Of a stretch of DNA of 64,000 nucleotides, positions 26,524 to 34,753 are shown one piece after another. Origin of the DNA: Planococcus beigongshangi (GTDB lineage: Bacteria; Bacillota; Bacilli; Bacillales_A; Planococcaceae); NCBI RefSeq assembly GCF_016820495.1, contig NZ_JADHDU010000005.1, positions 83,351 through 147,350 on the forward strand. The letters run 5' to 3'. The first letter of the stretch is position 1. Every line of letters begins with the position of its first letter. Position numbers and translations under genes: made by a program. The notes under the pieces were generated by a model. It was given only the letters and a program-made list of their open reading frames with translations, was not told the DNA's origin and made no database searches.

Positions 26524-27276
26524 ATGCATATTTTTGATATTGCAAAATATCCGTCAGAAAAAGAGTTTGATGATTTGATTGAAAGTAAGCTTGTTGAATT
26601 TCAGAAGATTTATATAGACAATATACCGACAAGCTTTAAAATACTTGAGAGGTCTCACATGAAAGAACAAGAATATCTTTTTTGGCAAATGGATTTCAAC
26701 TCTCGTAAGGTAGATCTGGCTCTTACTTATTCATTGCTAAAATATTATTATAATCTTGGACTTGCGGATGATATATGGGCTAATGAAAGAAATGTAACTA
26801 GTCTAAGATCACTTTATCCAAATTTCGAAATGAAACATCATAGTATGCAACACATGTTTAATTTTTATACAGAGAGTTATTACCATCGTTTTTTTGGGCT
26901 TGTCGATAATATTTTTCATTTACTCAATATATTTTATGACTGTGACGTGGAGCCAGGCCCTAACTTTATTAAAAATGTTAGTTCTAGAATCCCTGAAAAG
27001 GATATTCTTAGTTTTTTAATAAAAGTTAAAAAGGACCCAGTGTATAATGTAGCTCAAAATTATCGTAATGCTATCACCCATAACCATCGAGTCAATCAGA
27101 GTAAATTAAACTATGTTCAAAGTATCAGGTCTGACGGAGTCAAAGTAAAAAAGCTAGAAAGAAATGAATATGTGACTACAGAAGAGTTTTATAAAAATAT
27201 AAACGAGTCGATAGATTTATTAGCTAAGGTTACCGAACATTTAAGACCCATCCTGGAAAACGCTAAAACTGATTAA
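26524..27276 (+). CDS. HEPN-like protein, AT-rich prophage cargo
   Basis: 250 residues from the ATG at 26524 (AAAAGGGGATGAG upstream). The protein is all-helical by eye and contains NYRNAITHNHR near residue 180; RNAITH fits the R-x4-H motif of HEPN domains, many of which are ribonucleases in toxin-antitoxin and anti-phage systems, often in proteins of the Cthe_2314 kind. The gene is strongly AT-rich and sits alone between tail-fibre genes, without an evident antitoxin. Its function is inferred only from the motif; it could also be a non-catalytic HEPN. Confidence 0.55.
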   Translation: MHIFDIAKYPSEKEFDDLIESKLVEFQKIYIDNIPTSFKILERSHMKEQEYLFWQMDFNSRKVDLALTYSLLKYYYNLGLADDIWANERNVTSLRSLYPNFEMKHHSMQHMFNFYTESYYHRFFGLVDNIFHLLNIFYDCDVEPGPNFIKNVSSRIPEKDILSFLIKVKKDPVYNVAQNYRNAITHNHRVNQSKLNYVQSIRSDGVKVKKLERNEYVTTEEFYKNINESIDLLAKVTEHLRPILENAKTD

Positions 27277-27362
27277 TTTTATTTTTTTGCTATTCAATGT
27301 ATCAAATCACTCCTTTTGAACAGTATATATAAAGTAAGACTGAAAATAAGGGGGTGATTACA

Positions 27363-27485
27363 ATGCATGCAAAATACGCAAAATGCAAGAAGTGCGGCTG
27401 TTTGGGGGTACTAATCAAGAGGGTTAGCACAATCAGCGGTATTTACAAATGCACAAATTGTGAGAAGGAATTCCATTCTCGCTAA
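27363..27485 (+). CDS. 40-residue zinc-ribbon microprotein
   Basis: MHAKYAKCKKCGCLGVLIKR... with a second CTNC pair near the end: CxxC(xC)...CxxC, a classic zinc ribbon. GGGGGTG lies 8 nt before the ATG. Such Com-like small zinc-finger proteins occur beside phage fibre genes (Com of Mu regulates mom translation), but only the zinc knuckle is seen here. Confidence 0.55.
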   Translation: MHAKYAKCKKCGCLGVLIKRVSTISGIYKCTNCEKEFHSR

Positions 27486-27491
27486 AAGAAA

Positions 27492-27518
27492 TAGAGCATC
27501 TCTATTGAGGTGCTTTTT
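27492..27518 (+). terminator. Rho-independent terminator
   Basis: AGCATCTC pairs with GAGGTGCT around a 4-nt loop, followed by TTTTT. Confidence 0.8.
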
Positions 27519-27585
27519 TCATTCCCAAAAGAGGAATTCCCTTCCACCTGTCGAATTATTATTTAGACCAAAAAGGGGGATGGGA

Positions 27586-28116
27586 ATGAGACGACCGAAA
27601 TTTGATTCGCGTTTGACCGCTTACACTAAAAGAAAACGGCTCCTGAAATTTGCAGAAGGAACGAGCTTGGAGTTGGCTTCCACAAAGTTTGCCGAATGGA
27701 TTTTGGTGGACAAGAAACGCACAGAAGGCGATGTACTGCATATTAAAATGTATTACATGGACGGCACCGGCATTTATCATGCTTACCTGAAAGGCGTATT
27801 TGAAAAAGACGCGTTGCTGATCGGGGATGTCGGTGTACTGGAAGGCGAAGGGTATGCTCCGAAAGGCAAACCGCCATACGGCAAAGGCTACGGCTCAGCC
27901 CTCATGCGCACGGCAATTAACGAATGTTATCATCGCGGGATTACAAAGGTGTACGGCAAAAGGAAATTTCTTACGCCAGAACAAGACAAGCGTCAGTTGA
28001 ATTATTACAAGAGCTACGATTTTGCCATTGACCCACAAGGACGAATATTCTTGGAGCTTGGCCCACGTTTTCATCTGATTTCAAGAGATAACGGAAGAAC
28101 ATATGAAGAAGTTTGA
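27586..28116 (+). CDS. GNAT-like acetyltransferase in the tail region
   Basis: 176 residues from the ATG at 27586 after GGGGGATGG. The segment PPYGKGYGSALMRTAINECY, then HRGITKVYGKRKF, looks like the acetyl-CoA-binding loop and helix of GNAT enzymes (Q/RxxGxG/A is here GKGYGSA). Lysis and tail neighbours give no substrate hint. It could modify a phage or host surface component. Confidence 0.6.
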   Translation: MRRPKFDSRLTAYTKRKRLLKFAEGTSLELASTKFAEWILVDKKRTEGDVLHIKMYYMDGTGIYHAYLKGVFEKDALLIGDVGVLEGEGYAPKGKPPYGKGYGSALMRTAINECYHRGITKVYGKRKFLTPEQDKRQLNYYKSYDFAIDPQGRIFLELGPRFHLISRDNGRTYEEV

Positions 28117-28144
28117 AGAGTGTCCTTTTGGGCGCTCTTTTTCT
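28116..28144 (+). terminator. Rho-independent terminator
   Basis: AAGAGTGTCC pairs with GGGCGCTCTT (G-T pairs) around a short T-rich loop, then TTT. Confidence 0.75.
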
Positions 28145-28166
28145 ATTCCCGAGAGGAGGAAACAAA

Positions 28167-29117
28167 TTGGTCAATCCATTATTAGAAGAAACCAAACCCA
28201 ATCCGCTGGTGAAAATCTATGCGGATTTTATTTATTACGGTACGGACTGGACAATCGAACGGGTGCCACAGCATCTGCGAGCGGACGTTACAGCCTTACT
28301 CGAAACCTACCCAGCTGACCCCTATTTCGACGACCACCGCCATCATATCGCTGATGTAGACGGTCTGCAGGAGGAACTGGACGGTAAAGTTTTGAAAGTA
28401 ACAGGAAAAGGCTTGTCTGCAAATGATTACACGACCGCCGAGAAAGAAAAACTAGCCGGGGTAGCGCCGAACGCGAATAATTATGCACATCCTGCCAGTC
28501 ATCCGGCGAGTATGATTACACAGAATGCGACGAATCGGTTTGTGACGGATGTTGAAAAGGCTGCCTGGAATGGGAAGTCTGATTTTAGTGGTTCGTATGC
28601 AGATTTGTCGAATAAGCCGGTGATTCCTGCGGCAGTTACGTTGAATAATACAGTCACATCCACAAGCACCACGCAGGCAGCTACGGCGAATTCCGTTAAA
28701 ACGGCATACGACCGAGCGCAGGCGGCTTTTCAATCAGCCAGTGATGGGAAGACGTTACTTGCTAACGCCATTACTGGCAAGGGAGTGGTAGCTAGTGGCG
28801 ATGATGCGTTTGGGGTGTTGGCTGGGAAGATTGGTAGTATCAGTACGGGTGTTAAAGTGGTGAAGGGGAGTTTCACAGGCACACACGCTTCTCCGGTTCC
28901 TCCTGTTACGGTTCCGTTAGATTTTAACCCAAGTCTTGTATTAATCTCCTACAGTGGCTCGTCTATGGTATTTAGCAAATTTGCAAGAGATGGTTATCTT
29001 ATTGGCAAAAATGGAGTAGGGAATATTGATGCCTTGAGGTTTGAAGAGCTAGCCTTGGTCATTACACAGAGTCCATATTCCTATGCGGAAACAATATATT
29101 GGATAGCAATCGAATAA
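28167..29117 (+). CDS. Tail fibre / receptor-binding protein
   Basis: 316 residues from a TTG at 28167 with GAGAGGAGGA 6 nt upstream. Contains fibre-type repeats: DGLQEELDGKVLKVTGKGLS, ANDYTTAEKEKLAGV and YADLSNKPVIP, a pattern shared by many Gram-positive phage fibres. The C-terminal 90 residues are a beta-rich knob with no recognisable family. Together with LamG and BppU it gives the phage three candidate receptor-recognition proteins. Confidence 0.82.
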   Translation: MVNPLLEETKPNPLVKIYADFIYYGTDWTIERVPQHLRADVTALLETYPADPYFDDHRHHIADVDGLQEELDGKVLKVTGKGLSANDYTTAEKEKLAGVAPNANNYAHPASHPASMITQNATNRFVTDVEKAAWNGKSDFSGSYADLSNKPVIPAAVTLNNTVTSTSTTQAATANSVKTAYDRAQAAFQSASDGKTLLANAITGKGVVASGDDAFGVLAGKIGSISTGVKVVKGSFTGTHASPVPPVTVPLDFNPSLVLISYSGSSMVFSKFARDGYLIGKNGVGNIDALRFEELALVITQSPYSYAETIYWIAIE

Positions 29118-29125
29118 GAAATCTA

Positions 29126-29155
29126 AAGAGCATCCAGACTGGCGCTCTTTTTTCT
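29126..29155 (+). terminator. Rho-independent terminator
   Basis: AAAGAGC pairs with GCTCTTT around a 12-nt loop, with a T tract. Confidence 0.75.
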
Positions 29156-29210
29156 ATGTCACAAAAGAGAGAATGTTTACTGTGTATCGACAATTGAAGG
29201 AAGTGTGTCT

Positions 29211-29636
29211 ATGAGAATTTTTAAATGGCAAACAGAGGAAAAGTTTCTGGCCAATATGATGCTGCTGAGTAACGGGTTATTCCTGGTGATCAGCGGCTAT
29301 TATTTTATCGCGGACGGATATAAATCAGCGGCACCGACCTACGAATTAATGACAGGCTTGATGCCGCTAGAAGCCTGGGGTGTTGTAATGGCGATTGCAG
29401 GCTTGTTCTTGAGTGCAGCAGCTTTCCAGCTCGGAACGATGCGTTATTCTTCTATGATCGCTGGAGGCGTGCTCGGGGCAGTCATGGTCACACTTTACGC
29501 AATGGCATCAGCAGAAGGGGCGACCACATATTTGGTGCCTGTGCGCTATGCCGTGATGGCTTGTTTTAACTTACTTATTGCTGTGTTAGGGGGAATCGAA
29601 GTTTGGAGGATAAAAAAGAGTATGTCACGCCGCTAG
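29211..29636 (+). CDS. Four-helix membrane protein in the lysis region
   Basis: 141 residues with four hydrophobic helices (e.g. LLSNGLFLVISGYYF, GVVMAIAGLFLSAAAF, IAGGVLGAVMVTLYA, VMACFNLLIAVLG). The first codon is taken as the ATG at 29211 after AAGGAAG. It precedes XhlA-like, holin and endolysin genes and overlaps the next gene by 34 nt. Role unknown. Confidence 0.6.
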   Translation: MRIFKWQTEEKFLANMMLLSNGLFLVISGYYFIADGYKSAAPTYELMTGLMPLEAWGVVMAIAGLFLSAAAFQLGTMRYSSMIAGGVLGAVMVTLYAMASAEGATTYLVPVRYAVMACFNLLIAVLGGIEVWRIKKSMSRR

Positions 29637-30022
29637 AATTGGAAAGGTCGCACAATCAATTGCGATCGGATTTGAATAAGAAAATCGGGGCGGTCGATGA
29701 TAAAGTCGACAACTTGCGAGACATCGTATTACCGATGGTTCAATCTTCCGAACAGACAGCGGAAAACACCAGGAAAATAGCAGAGTCGATGGAACGTTTT
29801 ACAGAGGCACAGCGACAAACGAACGGTAAATTCTATCAGAAACTCGGAGAACATGATATCACTTTCAAAAGCATTGAAGGTCAGTTCTCAGAAGTCGGCA
29901 TTAAATTACAGTACCGAGCAGAAGATAAAGCCAATAACGCGAAGATTTGGGTAGCGATTATCGGTTTGTTCGGCGTCGGCATTACGATGATCTTTCAAGC
30001 GGCATCTTATTTATTTAATTAG
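29603..30022 (+). CDS. XhlA-like coiled-coil membrane lysis protein
   Basis: 139 residues from a TTG with GGGGGAA upstream. Residues 10-110 are an amphipathic coiled coil (KKIGAVDDKVDNLRDIVLPM); residues 112-137 are one membrane helix (IWVAIIGLFGVGITMIFQAA). This matches the hemolysin XhlA type build found beside holins in PBSX-like phages. Confidence 0.7.
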   Translation: MEDKKEYVTPLELERSHNQLRSDLNKKIGAVDDKVDNLRDIVLPMVQSSEQTAENTRKIAESMERFTEAQRQTNGKFYQKLGEHDITFKSIEGQFSEVGIKLQYRAEDKANNAKIWVAIIGLFGVGITMIFQAASYLFN

Positions 30023-30036
30023 AAGGAGGAAATCAA

Positions 30037-30330
30037 ATGAAAATCAACTGGAAAGCACGTTTCAAAAACCCAATATTTATTGTAGGTAAATTTTTGCCGT
30101 TTGTTTTATTCGCAGTTCAGGCGTTACTTGCCATCATCAACGTATTCTATCCTATTGGTTACGAAATCACGGATGCTATGACTAATGAGGTATTGCGGTG
30201 GTTGAACGGGGTGGCAATTGCTTTGCTGACATTATCAGCGCCTATTGATGATACAACGGATGGCATTTCCGACTCGCAGCAAGCGCTGAAATACAGCGAG
30301 CCGAAGAAAGATGTGGATGGTAGATGGTAG
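30037..30330 (+). CDS. Holin (phi LC3 / phage_holin_1 type)
   Basis: 97 residues. MKINWKARFKNPIFIVGKFL and LNGVAIALLTLSAPIDDTTD followed by GISDSQQALKYSEPK are diagnostic of this holin family. Two membrane helices. It forms the membrane lesions that release the endolysin, whose gene overlaps the end by 7 nt. AGAAGGAGG precedes the ATG. Confidence 0.92.
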   Translation: MKINWKARFKNPIFIVGKFLPFVLFAVQALLAIINVFYPIGYEITDAMTNEVLRWLNGVAIALLTLSAPIDDTTDGISDSQQALKYSEPKKDVDGRW

Positions 30331-31238
30331 TAGCCTTACAAACCTTAATCGATCGCAGTGTTAAGAACATGGGTACCGGCATCCATCCGCGCGTGAAAGA
30401 ATATGCAGTCGAACTGATCAGACGAGCCTATAAAGAAGGGATCTATGTCCAGATCAGTTCCGGCTATCGTTCCCATGCGGAACAGCAGCGTTTATACAAT
30501 CAGGGGCGCACATCACCAGGGAACATCGTCACCAATGCGAAACCCGGTCAATCCATCCACAACTACGGTCTCGCGATCGATTACTTCCTGGTGTCAGACG
30601 ATGGCAATACGGCTTTGTGGACAGTCAACGCGAAGTGGAGGCGCGTGGCGGCCATTGCTAAGTCCATGGGCTTTCAGTGGGGCGGTGACTGGAAATCCTT
30701 TGTGGATTATCCGCACCTGGATATGCAAAAAAGGCTATCACTCGCTCAACTGGCAGCGGGTAAACGTCCGACGATTCCACCACTTTCCAGCAGCACAGAT
30801 GTCGAGCAAGTATCCAAACCAACCACGCCACTACCGACGAACGTCCTGGGAACTGTGGAAGTCCTGGTCGATTCACTAAACGTGCGGAATGGTGCAAGCT
30901 TTACCGCGAAAGTGGAAGACACTATTAAGCGCGGCGAAACGTACCGTGCCTATGAGATAAAGAACGGTTTGTATAATCTCGGCGGCAATCAATGGGTATC
31001 AGCTGGACCTGCGTATGTGCGGTTTGTTAGAAACCCTGCTTATAAAGATCCCGCAGCACAAGCAAAGAAGGAGGCGGAGAAATTGGCAAATGAAAAAGCG
31101 AAGCAACAGCAACAGAAGGACGAGCAGCATATAAAAAAGGCTATTGAAAAAGGCATAGTCAATGGCGAGCGAATGAATGAACCGTTGACACGCAGGCAAG
31201 GTACGTTAATGATTATGCGGGCACTGGATCAAAAATAA
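30324..31238 (+). CDS. Endolysin: M15 L-Ala-D-Glu peptidase + SH3 + SLH-like end
   Basis: 304 residues. Residues 1-140 are an M15 peptidase (CwlK-like) with zinc-site motifs SGYRSHAEQQRLYNQGRTSP, SIHNYGLAIDY and VDYPHLDM. Residues 175-235 are an SH3b wall-binding domain (VDSLNVRNGASFTAKVEDTI). A lysine/glutamine linker leads to a C-terminal segment GIVNGERMNEPLTRRQGTLM that looks like a single SLH-type helix. Cleaves peptidoglycan stem peptides at lysis. Confidence 0.9.
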   Translation: MVVALQTLIDRSVKNMGTGIHPRVKEYAVELIRRAYKEGIYVQISSGYRSHAEQQRLYNQGRTSPGNIVTNAKPGQSIHNYGLAIDYFLVSDDGNTALWTVNAKWRRVAAIAKSMGFQWGGDWKSFVDYPHLDMQKRLSLAQLAAGKRPTIPPLSSSTDVEQVSKPTTPLPTNVLGTVEVLVDSLNVRNGASFTAKVEDTIKRGETYRAYEIKNGLYNLGGNQWVSAGPAYVRFVRNPAYKDPAAQAKKEAEKLANEKAKQQQQKDEQHIKKAIEKGIVNGERMNEPLTRRQGTLMIMRALDQK

Positions 31239-31279
31239 TACTGGTTTGAATAAGGGCAAACCATAGTATTTATACAAAG

Positions 31280-31319
31280 CAAAGCCCACCGACTGCGGAA
31301 ACAGTTAGTGGGCTTTTTT
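31280..31319 (+). terminator. Rho-independent terminator after the lysis cassette
   Basis: AAAGCCCAC pairs with GTGGGCTTTTTT around an inner cgactg/cagtta stem. Confidence 0.85.
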
Positions 31320-31409
31320 CTATTTGATAAAGATTTTGTAATTATATTGCAGCCTTAGTAAGAAGGTGGTAAATTTGTAATGTTACCAATTACACTAAGG
31401 GGGAAAATT

Positions 31410-33023
31410 ATGAAGAAAGTAGTAGGCATATTGTTTACAGTTCTGTTATTGCTGTCGATTGTGTCACCAGCCAGTGCAGCTACATTTAAAGATGTCTCGT
31501 CATACAAAGCAGAAATCGGCTACTTAGTCGATAAAAAAATTATCACCGGCTATCCCGATGGCACATTTAAGCCAACAGCCGATCTGAAACGGCTGAATGC
31601 GGTCCAGATGATTCTGCGGGAAAAAGGAATTACTGATTTTACAGCCCCCAATCCCGGTTTGACGGATATGAAACCTGGAACTCACGGCTATAAAGAAGTG
31701 GCCAAAGCTGTTCAGCTTGGGTTTATCTCAGGGAAAACAGCTGCTAATGGTACTAAATATTTTGACCCGAATGGCACACTGACACGTGCACAGATGGCAA
31801 AAATACTTGCAGAAGGTTATGGACTGAAGAAAACGAAGGACTATACCTTTTTTGACGTATCGGATAGTCACGGGGCTAAGGATTACATTAGTACCTTGGC
31901 AACCGAAAACATTACGACGGGTTTTTTAGATGGCACGTTCAGGCCGAATGACAAATTGCAACGTCAGCACTTCGCTGCATTTATGGCGCGATTACTTGAC
32001 GAAAAATTTAGGACAAAATCGAATCCTCAAATGGAAGTCCACTTTATCGATGTGGGACAAGGCGATTCGATCTTGATTCAATCTCCAGAAGGCAAAAACA
32101 TGTTAGTTGATGCCGGCACTAAAGGTAGCGGAGCAAAAGTAGTCAGCTTCTTGAAATCAAAAGGAGTTACTACTCTGGATGTTGTAGTGGCTACTCATCC
32201 TGATGCCGATCACATTGGTGGATTAGTTCCCGTATTGCAAAACTTTAAAGTCAATCAATTCATTGATAGCGGTAAAGCGCATACGACAGACACCTATCTC
32301 GAATTGCTTCAACTAATTGATACAAAAAATATTCCATTCAAAGTTGCGGCAACAGGAGATAAAATCACGCTTGGTTCTCTGCTATCGACAACAGTGCTTC
32401 ATGCAGATTCTTCTGCAAGTGACAACAATGACGCATCAATTGTCTTGCATGCTGTATACGGCTCCGTTAGTTTCCTATTAACTGGAGACGCGGATGCGGG
32501 TATCGAACAAAAACTTGTGAATAATTACAACGTGAAAAGTACTTATCTGAAAGCAGGACACCACGGATCAAATACGAGCAGCTCTAAAGCATTTTTGAAT
32601 GAAGTGAAGCCAGCAGGAACAATCCTTTCTTACGGAAAAGATAATTCGTATGGTCATCCGCATTCGGAAGTGGTAGCAAATCTAAAAGCGGTTAATTCAA
32701 ACATCTATTCTACAGTCAACTCAGGAGATATCACCGTTGTGACAAATGGAGCAACGCACGCTGTATCTGCAAAACCGTGGGCAGCGCCAGTGACTCCTAA
32801 ACCAGACCCAACGCCGACACCGAAACCGCCAGCACCAAAACCGCCAGCACCAGCACCAAAACCTGACTTCGGATCAGGATTGTATGTTATTCCTGGAGCA
32901 CCAACAAGCTTCCAGAACTGTACTGCATTAAAAGCTTACTATCCGTTAGGTGTGAAGAAAGGCCATCCAGCCTACGCTTCCAAACACGATCGTGATAAAG
33001 ACAACTGGGCGTGTGAATCTTAA
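31410..33023 (+). CDS. Secreted SLH-anchored metallo-beta-lactamase-fold (ComEC-like) protein with Excalibur domain
   Basis: 537 residues from the ATG at 31410 (AAGGGGG upstream). A signal peptide (MKKVVGILFTVLLLLSIVSP, cut after SASA-like ASAA) leads into three SLH repeats (IITGYPDGTFKPTADLKR; LGFISGKTA; ITTGFLDGTFRPNDKLQR) that bind secondary wall polymer. Residues 210-445 are a metallo-beta-lactamase fold with FIDVGQGDSILI, HPDADHIGG and GHHGSNTSSS, as in the ComEC/Rec2 competence nuclease domain. A proline-rich linker precedes an Excalibur calcium-binding domain (KKGHPAYASKHDRDKDNWAC). A wall-attached nuclease or phosphodiesterase is likely. It lies after the lysis genes, where lysogenic-conversion genes are typical. 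Confidence 0.85.
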   Translation: MKKVVGILFTVLLLLSIVSPASAATFKDVSSYKAEIGYLVDKKIITGYPDGTFKPTADLKRLNAVQMILREKGITDFTAPNPGLTDMKPGTHGYKEVAKAVQLGFISGKTAANGTKYFDPNGTLTRAQMAKILAEGYGLKKTKDYTFFDVSDSHGAKDYISTLATENITTGFLDGTFRPNDKLQRQHFAAFMARLLDEKFRTKSNPQMEVHFIDVGQGDSILIQSPEGKNMLVDAGTKGSGAKVVSFLKSKGVTTLDVVVATHPDADHIGGLVPVLQNFKVNQFIDSGKAHTTDTYLELLQLIDTKNIPFKVAATGDKITLGSLLSTTVLHADSSASDNNDASIVLHAVYGSVSFLLTGDADAGIEQKLVNNYNVKSTYLKAGHHGSNTSSSKAFLNEVKPAGTILSYGKDNSYGHPHSEVVANLKAVNSNIYSTVNSGDITVVTNGATHAVSAKPWAAPVTPKPDPTPTPKPPAPKPPAPAPKPDFGSGLYVIPGAPTSFQNCTALKAYYPLGVKKGHPAYASKHDRDKDNWACES

Positions 33024-33265
33024 TGGAAAAAACTCGCTATACGCTTGACCGCTTGGATGAAGGAATATATGTATTTTTGGAAAAAGGCAACGAAGAAAAT
33101 CAATTGCTGATTCCCGAATATGAAATCACCACTCCTTTAACCGAAGGAGATATTGTTTCAATCGATAAAGAGCAAGAAGGATACACAATCGAAGTGTTAA
33201 AAGAAGAAACGACTGATCGAAAAAAACAGGTCAGTGATTTGATCGAAAAATTGAAGAATAAATAA
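33023..33265 (+). CDS. DUF3006 family small protein
   Basis: 80 residues, with ATG overlapping the preceding TAA by one base. RYTLDRLDEGIYVFLEKGNE and the terminal basic coiled coil match DUF3006 proteins, which frequently sit beside ComEC-like metallo-beta-lactamase proteins. The tight coupling suggests a shared role, but no activity is known to me. Confidence 0.75.
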   Translation: MEKTRYTLDRLDEGIYVFLEKGNEENQLLIPEYEITTPLTEGDIVSIDKEQEGYTIEVLKEETTDRKKQVSDLIEKLKNK

Positions 33266-33267
33266 AA

Positions 33268-33304
33268 ATGAGCATGTACCGTCAGTGGTACATGCTTATT
33301 TTTG
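33268..33304 (+). terminator. Rho-independent terminator
   Basis: AGCATGTACC pairs perfectly with GGTACATGCT around a short loop, followed by TATTTTT. Confidence 0.88.
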
Positions 33305-33374
33305 TCGATAATCTTGTATGCCTTACTACTTTCAGTTAAAATAAGAACAAATGTTCCTGAAAGGAGACGGCAAT

Positions 33375-33746
33375 ATGCCCATGACGCAAGAAGAATTAAT
33401 GCACTATGAAAACTTGATCTACCTGCCGATGGTCCTCGCTGTGTTAAAACAAGACCGTGAGCATTTCGTCGAGATGTCATTCAAATTTGCCAGGCCCTAC
33501 CAAGAGATTATTGACAACGCGATAAAGGCGGTTGAATCCGACTACAGGTTCAGCAAGATTTACAACTCGAAACGGTATTACAAGTTAGTTAAGTACGAAC
33601 AGAACAAGACGAACACAACTTATCAGTGCGCCTTTCGTGGTACAGAAGAACGCCTCGCGTATCAGCACGAGGAAATGCGGGACCGGACAGAGAAATTGAT
33701 CAGCGTGTACTTTTCGAAAAGTGTTGGTGTGAACCCGCTGCCTTGA
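33375..33746 (+). CDS. Hypothetical protein near the prophage right end
   Basis: 123 residues from the ATG at 33375 after AAAGGAGACGG. Helical and basic (YQEIIDNAIKAVESDYRFSK; EMRDRTEKLISVYFSK). Similar small proteins are found in Bacillales prophages, but I do not know a function. It is probably still prophage. Confidence 0.6.
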   Translation: MPMTQEELMHYENLIYLPMVLAVLKQDREHFVEMSFKFARPYQEIIDNAIKAVESDYRFSKIYNSKRYYKLVKYEQNKTNTTYQCAFRGTEERLAYQHEEMRDRTEKLISVYFSKSVGVNPLP

Positions 33747-33763
33747 TTGGTGGAGGGTTTTTA

Positions 33764-33862
33764 TTGATTATTTACAAGTCGCACAAATTCTCGCACGCTA
33801 TAAGTTGGACTGAGTTGGATTATGTTCGAAAGCAATATCCCTATAATATAGAAGAAACCTGA
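33764..33862 (+). CDS. Possible 32-residue microprotein
   Basis: A TTG at 33764 with TGGAGGG 7 nt upstream opens a 32-codon frame (IIYKSHKFSHAISWTELDYV). The good ribosome site is the only support. It is the last candidate gene before host sequence. Confidence 0.3.
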   Translation: MIIYKSHKFSHAISWTELDYVRKQYPYNIEET

Positions 33863-33943
33863 AAATCATTGACGTTTTTGCAGGAGTTCGATGGGGCATA
33901 AAACAGCGCCCTTACAAATGGCATAACGGGTGAGAAGATGATC
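33863..33943. other. Probable zone of the prophage right boundary
   Basis: About 80 nt without a gene between the last phage-like frame and the host yuzD terminator. The prophage attachment site should lie near here, but the left end is outside the window so no direct repeat can be matched. Confidence 0.35.
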
Positions 33944-33977
33944 CGAAAAAAAGCGCTCAGCTATGAGCGCTTTTTTG
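33944..33977 (-). terminator. Bidirectional terminator of yuzD
   Basis: AAAAAAGCGCTCA pairs with TGAGCGCTTTTTT around the loop gcta, with A and T tracts on both sides, so it can stop transcription in either direction. Confidence 0.88.
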
Positions 33978-33988
33978 TATCAGCTTTT

Positions 33989-34312
33989 TTACTCCGCCTT
34001 AAAACCATGTTTCTCCAGTTCCTTATAAATCGGCTTCAACTGGACATAGCCTTCCGCAGCAACTTCATCTTCCACAAGCACCAGCGGATAAAAGAATTCA
34101 TCATCTTGTATTCGTTTGATATATTCTTTCTGACGCTCATCGGCCGTCTCTTTCTCAATATCTATATAAGTAATTGAAAATGGCTGATCTTTATATTTTC
34201 GCGGGATGGCAGCCTGCAGCCACTCGTACGTATCGATCGATGATGGGGCATTTACACAGCTGGCGCAGATTATATTTGCTCCGTATACTTCAATGGCAAT
34301 ATTCTTTGTCAT
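33989..34312 (-). CDS. yuzD: YuzD family thioredoxin-like protein
   Basis: 107 residues. AIEVYGANIICASCVNAPSS contains the CxxC motif, followed by the YuzD-typical DTYEWLQAAIPRKYKDQPFS. Thioredoxin-fold protein of unknown substrate. It is divergent from yutI with AACCTCCTG (AGGAGG on the minus strand) before the start, exactly the Bacillus yuzD-yutI arrangement. Confidence 0.85.
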   Translation of the reverse strand: MTKNIAIEVYGANIICASCVNAPSSIDTYEWLQAAIPRKYKDQPFSITYIDIEKETADERQKEYIKRIQDDEFFYPLVLVEDEVAAEGYVQLKPIYKELEKHGFKAE

Positions 34313-34395
34313 AAAAAATAACCTCCTGTGAATTCATTAGTGGCTTTTTGTCTCTAATCACATTATAATGATTATAATGAAAGGAGTCGATATAA

Positions 34396-34632
34396 ATGAC
34401 TGAAGCTATGGTTGAAGAGCAAGTAATGGAAGTCTTAGATAAATTGCGTCCATTCCTTTTACGTGACGGAGGGGACTGTGAACTTGTCGATATCGAAGAC
34501 GGAATCGTAAAACTTCGTCTGCTCGGTGCATGCGGAAGCTGCCCAAGTTCGACAATTACATTGAAAGCTGGAATTGAACGTGCATTAACGGAGGAAGTTC
34601 CTGGCATCGTTGAAGTAGAACAAGTATTTTAA
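34396..34632 (+). CDS. yutI: NifU-like Fe-S scaffold protein YutI
   Basis: 78 residues. The NifU C-terminal domain with the cluster-binding motif [15 protein letters not shown]. It carries nascent Fe-S clusters to apoproteins in the cytosol. AAAGGAG precedes the ATG. It is followed by a terminator, then the A-type carrier yutM, so the two Fe-S genes are neighbours but separately ended. Confidence 0.93.
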   Translation: MTEAMVEEQVMEVLDKLRPFLLRDGGDCELVDIEDGIVKLRLLGACGSCPSSTITLKAGIERALTEEVPGIVEVEQVF

Positions 34633-34638
34633 AGCCAA

Positions 34639-34664
34639 GGGACCTGTCGAAGGTCCCTTTTTCT
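34639..34664 (+). terminator. Terminator of yutI
   Basis: AAGGGACCT pairs with AAGGTCCCTT (G-T pair) around a 4-nt loop, followed by T residues. Confidence 0.85.
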
Positions 34665-34753
34665 GTCCTTAAAACACTTTTTGGAAAGTCCGCATATTTG
34701 GACCGTTCCAGAATTTATTGCTATTATAGAATGGAAGGAAAGGGTGATGGGGA

